Positions 53,942 to 62,397 of a stretch of DNA of 64,000 nucleotides are shown here, one piece after another. Below the pieces are notes generated by a model. The model was not told where the DNA came from and did no database searches. It saw only the letters and a program-made list of their open reading frames with translations. This stretch comes from Symbiodinium microadriaticum (lineage: Eukaryota > Sar > Dinophyceae > Suessiales > Symbiodiniaceae), in assembly GCA_001939145.1 (NCBI GenBank), contig LSRX01000137.1:644351-708350 (forward strand). Reading direction: 5' to 3'. Both the position numbers and the translations under genes were made by a program. The first letter of the stretch is position 1; each line of letters opens with the position of its first letter.

Positions 53942-54861
53942 AATCTGCAGGATGTCACCCAAGAAGCCGAACTCCGCCATCCGAAAGGTCTGCCGCGCCG
54001 GAGCCTGACACCCCAAGGTTTGCTTTCTGATGCAGAGATCCTCGCAGACCCAACAGACTCAAGGCTTACAGTATCTGCTTATGAGATCTTATGAGGCTCA
54101 ACTGCCTAGATACTTAGTTATGCAGGCAGTCAGACTGGGCAGAGCAGCTTTGCTCGTTCAACTTCCAGCGACAAGTGATGGTGGCCTTGTGTCACATCGT
54201 GGCCGTTTTCGGTCAACCTTGGAAAAGATGCACAGCAGTTCTGCGGGTCCAGTGCGACTGTTTCAGGCTTGGCGAAGCAACATCGAGTTACTTTAGGCAA
54301 ACAATGCTCTCGACACTGACCATTCCGTCTCGGGTGGGATTCTCGACGTCGAAAGTGCCTTCCGCTTGATAAAATGCATACGAGTGCATTCCTGGGGCAG
54401 TTGCCTGTCTACCCTCAGGTCAAGTTGTCCAATGCTTACGAAATCATCGGCTACATTCCCGGGGAGGGCCACAACCTGCAGGACACACGGAAGCTGACGA
54501 ATTCGGCTCTGCAGTTGACGATGGCAGCATGCATCATCAGGAATTCTCTTCTGTCCTGGTGCGCGGAGGGCGTCGTAAAGATCTTGTCGGAGTCAGGCCA
54601 GCATGCAGATTCGCACCAACCGTTTCTTTACATCCGTCCTGCCAGGTACACTCTGTGTCGTGGTGCCCGTGATTTGCAAGGAGTGCAGGGCAGGAGGACA
54701 TCACGAAGCAAGTGCGCCGCAAGACTGGAGGAGGTGTGAGGTCCGAGAGTTGAAGGAGAAAAGCGACAATAGGGTTTAGGGTTTATAGGGGTTTAGGGTG
54801 TAGGGTTTTTCCCTTGCATTGGTGCAGGTACGGTGCCGAGAAGCCCGATGAAAACTCGTGA
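53942..54861 (+). CDS. Organelle-type ribosomal protein uS12, nuclear gene, five 3' exons
   Basis: uS12 is the decoding-centre protein of bacterial-type (plastid or mitochondrial) ribosomes. Exons: 53942-53996 ICRMSPKKPNSAIRKVCR (P-K-K-P-N-S-A signature); 54419-54481 VKLSNAYEIIGYIPGEGHN (the Y-I-P-G-E-G-H-N-L-Q signature); 54541-54596 SSVLVRGGRRKDLVGVR; 54646-54711 YTLCRGARDLQGVQG and SRSK; 54828-54861 YGAEKPDENS with stop TGA at 54859. Every join restores the uS12 reading frame and expected length. Introns begin GC (53997), GA (54482), GC (54597) and GT (54712) and end in AG. The first 25-30 residues and any targeting peptide lie upstream and were not located. Which organelle it serves is undetermined. 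The last intron contains a degenerate TTTAGGG tract. Confidence 0.9.
54770..54808 (+). repeat. Degenerate telomere-type TTTAGGG repeats in an intron
   Basis: About five copies of (T)TTAGGG with small insertions (TAGGGTTTAGGGTTTATAGG then GGTTTAGGGTGTAGGG). TTTAGGG is the telomere unit reported in dinoflagellates and many algae and plants. The tract lies in the last uS12 intron (54712-54827), so it is interstitial, not a chromosome end. Confidence 0.75.
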
Positions 54862-55259
54862 GGAGTCGGCAGGTAGGGCAGGAAAAGGTTGGCATTTGCC
54901 AGGGTTGCATCCGGAGCGCACAGGTTCCCGAATGCCGTGGGCAGATAAATGTGTTCTACTGGTTCTCAGCGAAGGCAGATGCCAATTCTCCTTCAGGATG
55001 TACCTGACAAAACCAAGGTGCGGCAGAGCCCCTTGCAAAAATTGACTCTGACATGCTGCCCCTTGCGCGACATGTGTAGTGCAGGGTTGCAGAGAAGGTA
55101 TGCGCAGCTTCATTGGCTTTGAGGCTAAATCTGTTGAGAGTAGGCCAAGGATGGATCCCACGGAACGAGTAAAGCCATACCTGCAGAGGCAAATAGTGTG
55201 GGAACAGCACTTCAGTGCAATGTCGATGCCCCGGCCCCACACAGACTCTAAAGCCTAAT

Positions 55260-56822
55260 TATAGTCTTCCAATTCGTGCGGCGCACCTGCTCACCTCTCA
55301 GCATGCAGCAACAAGAAGGTCTCTGCGAATGGTATGGCCAATGCTCAGCTGCCGGGATGGGTCAAGGCAGATGCGAAGCTGGTGTATGTAGCTTTCCAGC
55401 AGCCATCTTGCCATGCATGGGGGCTACGTTTCAATGTGCCAAGGGTGAGCCGAGGTATCAAGATCCACTGGAAAAGAAATGCCTGTGGTGGTGAAACATG
55501 TGTCTAATTCACAGAAATCTGCGCCTCGTCTGGACACGTAACATCAGGAAGATGGTTACTAAGCCTGGATGATTTGCTGCGTTCGGCCATCGTCGTGACG
55601 AGATGTCAGCGCTCATGAAGCTGGACTGACATGTCCACAGATCCCGAGGTGACCATTGTTTTCGCTCGAGACGGTGCCCAGACACGCATTGATCGGCAGT
55701 TGTAGAGGGGGGCCCAGGAGACAAGATGACGACATAGCTCAGATTCGAATGGCACCGTCGACTGAGAGCAAGGGCTTGGTTTGCCCTGCCAAGGAAAGTC
55801 CGAAATGCAAGTCCCCTTCAGTCAGATTCTGGGGGAGAAGAGTCCTCTGAAGCTTCCGGATCTTCCGGATCTTGAACTCCTCGAGGCCCCGGCGGCGTCC
55901 TGCACGCTTTGAAAGCTCATGGAAATACAGAAACCACGGCAGAGGACGAGACGGAGAAGTTCTTCGACTCGATGGAAGGCTGAACGTGTCTATGCTTGTC
56001 ATGGCCTCGGGTGAGCCGACACATAAAAGGCACGTGGTTCGGCAACATGCAGAACCTCGACCCAAAGGCGGGCTGTCGAGAAAGTGACGGACAGGAGAAG
56101 GGTTGTAGGTTTCGATCTTGGTGCATTTTTTCATCACCTCGCAGGTGGCTTTGGGTTCCGACAAAGGCAAGTTTTCCTTCGAAGGGCCTGCCGCACCTCC
56201 CTTGATGGAAGTCATGAGAAGCTCGGAAGCACTGTTGCGAGTATACTGAAGCCATGTGTGTCGAAAAGAAGCAGCAGAGGCAGCCCAGAGATGGATGAAG
56301 CTCCACAGCGGAGGCTGGCAGCGGTCACTGACACCAGAAACTGCCGGCGATTTGATAACTTCGACTCAGCGCTGCTGGGACAGGAAGAGGGAGGGCAAGA
56401 AACCGAAAGAAGCCAAAGAACTCAAGGAGATGTCGGATGGCTTCCAGTTGCTAGGTTGATGGAAGACCAGTCAGCTTGAATCAGTTCGGACCATCTAGAC
56501 TGCAGCTTCTTGTCACAGGACTCGCCACCTGCGGAAAGAAGCTAAGCTGCATTGCTCCTTGTAATTTGTCTGTAGGTTCCAGGCCTCCGTGGCATGCCAG
56601 CTTCTTCTCCTTGGGTGCGACAGCTGAGGAAAGAGGCGCAAAGAAGCCAAGGACTCGTGGCATGCACTTCATTCCGGTGACTTTTGTCTGCCTTCCAGCG
56701 AAACTCTCAGCTCAGTAACTCTTTTTCCGCTCTGCGGTGCTGCTGCACCGACAATGAAACAGGCGAAAGACGATGGCAAAGCTGCCAAAAAGAAAAAGAC
56801 AAAGGACAAAGACAAATAGGAT
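55260..56822 (+). CDS. Hypothetical multi-exon gene with lysine-rich C-terminus
   Basis: Coding-like + pieces include SGRWLLSLDDLLRSAIVV (about 55550), DPEVTIVFARDGAQTR (about 55640), ILGEKSPLKLPDLPDLELL (about 55825), HGNTETTAEDETEKFFDS (about 55918), a basic DRKREGKKPKEAKELKEM (about 56380), and a final exon ending KQAKDDGKAAKKKKTKDKDK with stop TAG at 56817-56819. The lysine-rich end just before the next gene looks like a true C-terminus. No domain is identified and the joins are not resolved; it may be two genes. Confidence 0.4.
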
Positions 56823-57013
56823 GCGTGGAAAAGTGAGTCTGCATGCAGATCTTGCTGACTTGAATTTTTCTGCTCGGTGTCGCTTCCCAGCTGTTACTGC
56901 TGATGCCAATTCGTGAATCTCAAATTTCTTGCAGCAGCCAGCCACCATGACCCACCGATTAGGATGCATCACGAGTTCCGCAAGTGGTCAGGAATCGAAC
57001 GGGCTGTTCGCGG

Positions 57014-58133
57014 ATGGCATCCGAAGACTCAGATTCGGATCTTGAGGCGCTCCCTCCTTTGTTCAATGACGACGAAGTTCCAGAGCTGTCGCTGGTGCCT
57101 CGGCCCAAGACGCTGGAACATCGTGATGGCTGGAGTGTAGTGGAAGAGGAAACTTCGGATGGAGGTGCTTTGCGCTGGATGGTGTCCGATGCTGCCTTGT
57201 CTCTAGATCAGACGAGGGTGCAGCTGACTGCGCCAGATCTGAAGGGTGAGCGCCATTTTTGTCGTGACGGTTTGAGGGCAGCCTCTCATCAAGTTATGGT
57301 GCTGGCTTTGGCTTTGGACTCCACTTCCGAGTGCTTGCGACATTCCTTGTGCGTCCTGGGTGGCGGCGGAATGGCATTGCCAATGGTTCTGGTGACCCAT
57401 GTGCAATCTGTTTATGTCCATGTGGTGGAGCTTCACGACGTGGCAGCATGATGTGTTCTAGTACTTCGCTTTGGTCCCTCTTCAGCCCCCTTGTTAGGCC
57501 TAGGCCAGGCTCCCACTCCCCTGCAAAAAAGATGAGGTGATCGACTTTGCCGTCAGATATTTCGGAGCAAGCCATGAGCGACTTCTTGTGCAGCAGGAAG
57601 ATGCCCTCAGCATCGTGCAGGGGCCCAAGCGGCCTTGGCCTCCCGCGAGTCTGGCGGGTCTTGTAGTTGACATCGATTTTCTTCGTGGAACAGCCCCTCC
57701 GAAATTTCTGTCCCTGGAATTTTGGGAAGCTCTTTGGGCGACGATGAAGCCTGATGCCATTGTCGCAGTAAACACCATTGGGGCTGAAGCAACCGATGTG
57801 CAGGCACTCGCTCGGCTCGCTCGCATGGCAGCCGTCGAAACGTTTGGGGCCACGGCCATTGGGGCTCTGGTTGTGGAGCCGGGACCTGGAGATCGAAGAG
57901 TTTGGACGGCTCTCATTCCCCGGCCGAGCGTGCTTCTTCTTGGTCCACCGATCTTGCTCTCAAAGATTGCAGCTATGGCAAGACCTGGAAGTAGCGAAGC
58001 ACCCTGCGAGCGCCAGCTTCCAAGCTGGGTCGGGACAGTTGCAGCTGATGTTTTGCAGGCCATGGCCCAGGCCAAGTTGCAGGCTTCCTGGTTGGAGCCG
58101 ACAGCGGACAGCCGAGCCCAGCAAATCACATGA
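57014..58133 (+). CDS. Class I SAM-dependent methyltransferase, spermidine synthase/METTL13-like fold (two exons)
   Basis: Start ATG 57014 (MASEDSDSDLEALPP), an acidic N-terminus. Exon 1 (57014-57442) carries HQVMVLALAL and the glycine-rich motif I SLCVLGGGGMALPM followed by VYVHVVELHDV, the acidic end of strand 2 that binds the SAM ribose. A GC donor at 57443 and AG acceptor before 57537 give VELHDV joined to VIDFAVRYFG, matching the family spacing. Exon 2 continues with QEDALSIVQG, a GLVVDIDFLRG motif in the position of the family's V-x-x-D strand, FLSLEFWEAL, and ends at TGA 58131-58133. Methyltransferases of this shape include eEF1A lysine methyltransferases and polyamine synthases; the exact substrate is unknown. 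Close to full length and apparently intact. Confidence 0.75.
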
Positions 58134-58139
58134 TTGCAC

Positions 58140-58900
58140 GGATGCTAGATTGAGTGTGGAGGTCATTTCGGCAAGTTCTTGGCGAGTGAAACTTATTTGG
58201 GCGAGTTTCTATCATGTTCTGGCGGTAGAATGAGAGGTGAGAGCGTCACAGCGCGTGTTTGCAGCTGAGTTTCATGGCTCACTGTGTAGAATCATGTAGA
58301 GTCATTTTGCCCGGCGTACTCTGAAGAGAAACCTTGGGCAAGCGCACAGACTGATTGGTTCGTCCTGCATATATGCTATGACTGATACCATGATACTATA
58401 TCGAAACACAATATCGCACTACAGTACTATAGTGATACTACAACAAAGCTCTTCTACAGAAATCCTCGAGCCCTACACCTTGAAGGCTGTAGCTCCTAGC
58501 CACCAATCTAAGCCCGCTCATTGGTTTGGAACGTGCACTTGGAAGTCTAGCTTGTCGCTCCAGGAAAGTTATAAGGGCCGTGACCGTAAACCCTGCATCC
58601 TCATATTTCCACAACCGTACCATCGCTTGAGTATCCCCGCCCTCTCTCTGTAGTTTCAGGGAAATCGAACGTTGTTTTGTGAACTAGCCCTCAAGCGCAT
58701 CGACATCATGAGTCTGACGACTGCAGAACTCCAGGCAGCCGCGAGCAACCTCAACCAGACACTCCACACCCCACCGCGTCTGTAGCTGGGATGTTTCAAC
58801 CCGGCTCCTCAGCAAAAACCGGCAGCCACATTCAAGTTGAATGCCTGACTGCATAATCAGGCCCAAGTTATCTCTTGCGCATCCTTTAGGGATGCCGTAG
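58140..58900. other. No supported gene
   Basis: Spacer between the methyltransferase gene and the decayed TIR-like locus. Some ATACTATA-rich sequence at 58376-58440. Frames on both strands lack motifs. Confidence 0.4.
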
Positions 58901-58914
58901 CCAAAGATCAATGG

Positions 58915-60345
58915 GCAGGCGAGGGTCGCAATAGACGAAGGCGGATGCGTGACTGATTCACGGGAGGAGCCAGTATGGCTGCTTTATACAAAGCTGCAGG
59001 ATCCTTCTGGACTAGCCGACCTCCTGGATGAGAGGTAGACATTCGCCTGGTGCGGGCAACCTGCTTGAAAGCCCGTGACAGGGAGACGCAAACTTTCATC
59101 CGTCGCCAGAAGTTGGAAAGCCATTCGAGGTACCCGGATGCTTTCGTCACGCGCGAGGAGTTACAGAAGCGGAAGACAGACGAAGCATGTCGCAGCAAGG
59201 TTCGGATCATCGGCGTCTCTCATGTGTGGGAAACCAGGGAACACCCTGATCCAAGAGGGAATCAACTGGCGATGATCGCCGGCGCCCAGCTTTGGCATGA
59301 CGACTACTCCTGGTATTTCTTGGACTAGATGTCGGTGTATCAGCTCTACCGCACCAATGCCATCAGAACAGAAGCTCTCAATACACGATGAAACACACGC
59401 ACTTCTTTTACACGCATGAGTGGCCCCAATTGAAGCAGCTGATCGGCAGAAGCATGTTCAAGTATTCTTCACAGAGACAGGAGTCCCTCAAGATGGAAAG
59501 GTGGAGGCACGGCCTTCGGCAGATCTCAAGGAGAACTCCACACTCTATTCTCGGCGGGGTTGGTGGGAAGCTGAATGCCAATGGTCGAGCATGCGAAGCA
59601 AATCTCGACCCATGGCACCTGCGATCTTTCAAACAACAGCGGCTAACCGCGGCAGCGGCATCGGTGTTGCACCCGTTTGTTGCATCCGAGATACGCAGGA
59701 TAGCAACCACACCAGTATGTTCGTTGATGAGCAGGCCTTTGCTATGAGCCTCACTGCTTCAGCTACAGAATGCATAATTCTGCATTGTGTAGCTGAGGCT
59801 GTGAGGTTGCTGTGCAGTGGACTGCAGCTGGCGGCAGAAACTAAGCCTATGAAAATTGCAAAGAGGCACGTTATGGGCTTCGCAGCGAAGGTGATATCGT
59901 CGTATGGCGCTTGGCGAGCACTTGGCGATTGATGTTTGGGTCCGGTCAGTAGGGTATGCGTGTGTTCATGGAGAAGGCGGACGAGTGTGCGACGCTGGAG
60001 ATATCCGTTTTGCCCCCTCGCAAACTTCCGATCCTCTCTGGCGCGCTGCCACTTTACAGGGGCCTGATTGTCTTGCAGGTAAGCAACAGCCAGGTTGACT
60101 GCTATGGCACGGAGGCCTTATCCACCGCGTTGACAATGCAAGAGCTACATCTCAACAACCTTTGCATCCCTGGCGACGCAGTGCGCAAACTAGCTCTGGG
60201 CTTCAAGGGCAACAGCGCACTGTTGAACGTGACAGTCACTTGTGTCTGGTGGATGCGGAAGGTGCAAAGGGTCTGGCACATGCACTCGCACGCAAGGAAG
60301 CCGCAGGGGCTGAAGAGGGATGACAACAAACTGCCGGCTGCCTAG
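58915..60345 (+). pseudogene. Decayed gene: TIR-like conserved domain plus leucine-rich repeat
   Basis: A + strand series matches a conserved protein type that I recall from dinoflagellates as uncharacterised. About 58920-59035 reads VTDSREEPVWLLYTKLQDP ending at a GT donor. 59080-59325 gives FIRRQKLESHSRYPDAFV, VRIIGVSHVWETREHPDP (an S-H-x-W-x-x-x-x-H-P-D-P core) and HDDYSWYFLD, then an in-frame TAG at 59326, then MSVYQLYRTNA. The frame shifts before YTMKHTHFFYTHEW (59385) and again before VQVFFTETGVPQDGK and LYSRRGWWEAECQWSS (59450-59600). From 59960, FMEKADECATLEISVLPP leads into a leucine-rich-repeat stretch (LTMQELHLNNLCIPGDAV). Stops and frame shifts inside conserved blocks argue for decay, though a missed intron could explain one of them. 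The TIR-like label is inference. Confidence 0.5.
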
Positions 60346-60786
60346 GGCCTTGGAGCAAGATCTCGTCACTGACGCCACCACTTTTGCCGCATCCAAGGCA
60401 TTTTGCAATGTCTTTGTGACTCGTTCCAGATACTGTTCAAGCTAAGATGTTTGCAGCAGTTTTTGCGGTACACGTCTGAGAGTTCTGACAAACGTTTGCC
60501 TTCGGGCTGGCGCCAGCAGAGCTCGCCCTGTTGATCGGGAGCTCCAGTCGGTGCCATTGTTGGAGAAATAACAAAAAAGAAAAGTGAGTTTGTGTGTGTG
60601 GGCGTGCAAGATGACTCTTCGAATTGCAACCTGAATGAAGTTGATTTGCAAAAGCCAATATTGGCCCCCTTGTTGCCATTCATAAGATCGTTGTCATGGA
60701 GCTTACATGCAGCACTCATCATGCAGTATGAAAACATGATAGTAGGTGTTTTGCTGCGTGCGCCCTCGAGTGACTTTCATTTGTGG

Positions 60787-61215
60787 ATGGCGAGCTGCCC
60801 ACAACGGCTACGGCGAATCCTTGCTGCATCCGTGCTGGCCGCCCATATCCCCACACACTTTGCATCTGTGTGTCCGAATGGCCCTGAAGCGCCTTGGGCA
60901 TGCACCGATGGTGGACGAGAGGAGTGTGTGGCCGGAAGACCTGCCGAGCCTTGTGCTTGCACGGATGGCTACTATCCTGTGGGCAAAGAGGGCTGGTATC
61001 CCAGACATTGGGGCAGGGGATACAGGTTCACGTGTTGTCTCGGCGACAGCACAAGCATTTGCGGCGAGGATCGACTTGTAGGCATACTTTCTGTCGCGCT
61101 GGTGTGTATAGGTCTCATCGGCATGGCAGTATGCACATTCATTATTCACCAGTGCCAGCGCCGCCAGCCCCTTACTGATGCCGACCTCGCCATTGGGGAA
61201 GGCCCACTGTGCACG
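60787..61215 (+). CDS. Cysteine-rich single-pass membrane protein segment (part of a broken gene)
   Basis: From a possible ATG at 60787 the + frame gives a signal-like N-terminus (RRILAASVLAAHIPTHFAS), a Cys-rich extracellular-type stretch (CTDGGREECVAG, CACTDGYYPVGKEGW, FTCCLGDSTSICGED), a hydrophobic segment (LVGILSVALVCIGLIGMAV) of about 24 residues, then basic HQCQRRQP. The frame then disagrees with the conserved frame that follows from about 61205, so either an unseen intron or a frameshift lies near 61200. Cys-x-Cys-T-D-G phrases resemble EGF-like modules but spacing is not canonical. It may be the 3' part of the same ancestral gene as 58.9-60.3 kb. Confidence 0.45.
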
Positions 61216-61667
61216 AAGGCGAGAGGCTTCACCAGACAGTTGAGAAGCACATGTGGGGTGTGACGCTGGAGGACCTCAAGCAGTTTCGGCGCCTTGTTCG
61301 CCATGCGGTTGCAGAAGGGGTAATCAAACCTACGGACCGAGATCCCTTCGACACTGCAGACTGCAGGATTGGCCCCTCCATATACACAGTGAACATGCAG
61401 TACATACAGCCGGTGACAGCTGCAGCTGGTAACCCGAGCTGGGCCTTGATGCTTCACCCAGCGGGCTTGAAATGTGATTAGTTCATTACGCATGGCTGGG
61501 CCGAGGGCGTTTTTGAATTCGTGGACCAAGTTGTAAACTCATGGCCATAAGGTGCCAAAGCTGCCTATGTCTGCTTCTTGTCCAACCCGCAGAACCTTGA
61601 CATTGCAGAGTTGATCGGCAGTCCAGAAGAATCACCTTTCGCGAAAGCATTGGGGTCTGCATCACAT
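61204..61667 (+). pseudogene. Second TIR-like conserved domain, two in-frame stops, truncated by a retroelement
   Basis: The + frame reads EKHMWGVTLEDLKQFRRLV, DPFDTADCRIGPSIYTVN, QPVTAAAGNPSWALML, then TAG at 61479, FITHAWAEGVFEFVDQVV, TAA at 61548, AYVCFLSNPQNLDIAEL and SPEESPFAKALGSAS. Homologous dinoflagellate proteins, as I remember them, run straight through both stop positions with one residue in each place. The conserved block breaks off near 61660, where the retrotransposon frame begins. Two stops in the same frame without any frameshift between them point to a dead copy, unless TAG and TAA are read through. Confidence 0.6.
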
Positions 61668-62397
61668 CGAAGCTCCGAAGGGCTGGTACAAGCGCACCAA
61701 GCACAACAACCATGCCAAAGCCACTTGCGCTAAAAGGGCTTCTGGAGTGGCCAGGCACGTGTTGCGCCTCAAAGCCGGGGCCTTTGGTGACCATGATGTC
61801 GTCAAGTTCCACATTCCTTTCCTTGGCAAGCAAGGCAAGAAGCCGAGGAAGTCCGCGATTGCTTTGGTTTGCAAGAAGTGCGGGTCTTATGGGGCCACCC
61901 CGACATCGCTGATGCAGTATCCTTGCGATGTGTCGCGCATGCCGGTTGGACGCAAACGAACCGCGCTCGTGCAGAAGCTGCGCGGGGCGCTTGAGGCAGA
62001 CTGTGACTTGGATTTGAAACGGGGAGCGCAATCTGTGCTCGACATCTTTGAGGAGGTCACAGAGCGTTTGAAAGCTGCTCGCGCGCAGGCTGCAAAGGAG
62101 GATGGGTCCGCCGAGCACCAACTGAAGGCCGTTGCTTGGCCGTTCCTCGTGGAGGGGGCCACTGACTTCCGCATCCGCTTTGTGTGTGTTCGATGCCATT
62201 GGTTTGCAGCTAAGCGGGGCCAGTTTAAGGATGTCACCTGTACTGGGGCGGGCAAGCGCCGACGCAGTGCTCAGAAAGACAAGCTCACCGAACTTGCCGG
62301 CATGGAGGACCCTACTGGCTCGGCCGCCCAGCTTGTTCTCAAGTACCTGGGGGTCGAGTACACGGTGCATGGAGGGCGCAACCAGGCACAGCAATGA
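61615..62397 (+). CDS. LINE ORF1 protein
   Basis: Open from just after a stop at 61612-61614 to TGA 62395-62397. No ATG near the left end; GTG at 61747 or an upstream start is possible. The protein is basic (KGWYKRTKHNN, GKQGKKPRKSA) with two Cys-x-x-Cys sites: ALVCKKCGSYGATPT followed by a Cys 12 residues on (QYPC), and FVCVRCHWFAAKRG followed by DVTC. Between them lies a helical Lys/Glu/Ala region (LKAARAQAAKEDG). This suits a nucleic-acid-binding ORF1, but the zinc arrangement is not the usual retroviral CCHC knuckle. The frame's last codons overlap the ORF2 start by 4 bases. Confidence 0.7.
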   Translation, partial: SAVQKNHLSRKHWGLHHIEAPKGWYKRTKHNNHAKATCAKRASGVARHVLRLKAGAFGDHDVVKFHIPFLGKQGKKPRKSAIALVCKKCGSYGATPTSLMQYPCDVSRMPVGRKRTALVQKLRGALEADCDLDLKRGAQSVLDIFEEVTERLKAARAQAAKEDGSAEHQLKAVAWPFLVEGATDFRIRFVCVRCHWFAAKRGQFKDVTCTGAGKRRRSAQKDKLTELAGMEDPTGSAAQLVLKYLGVEYTVHGGRNQAQQ

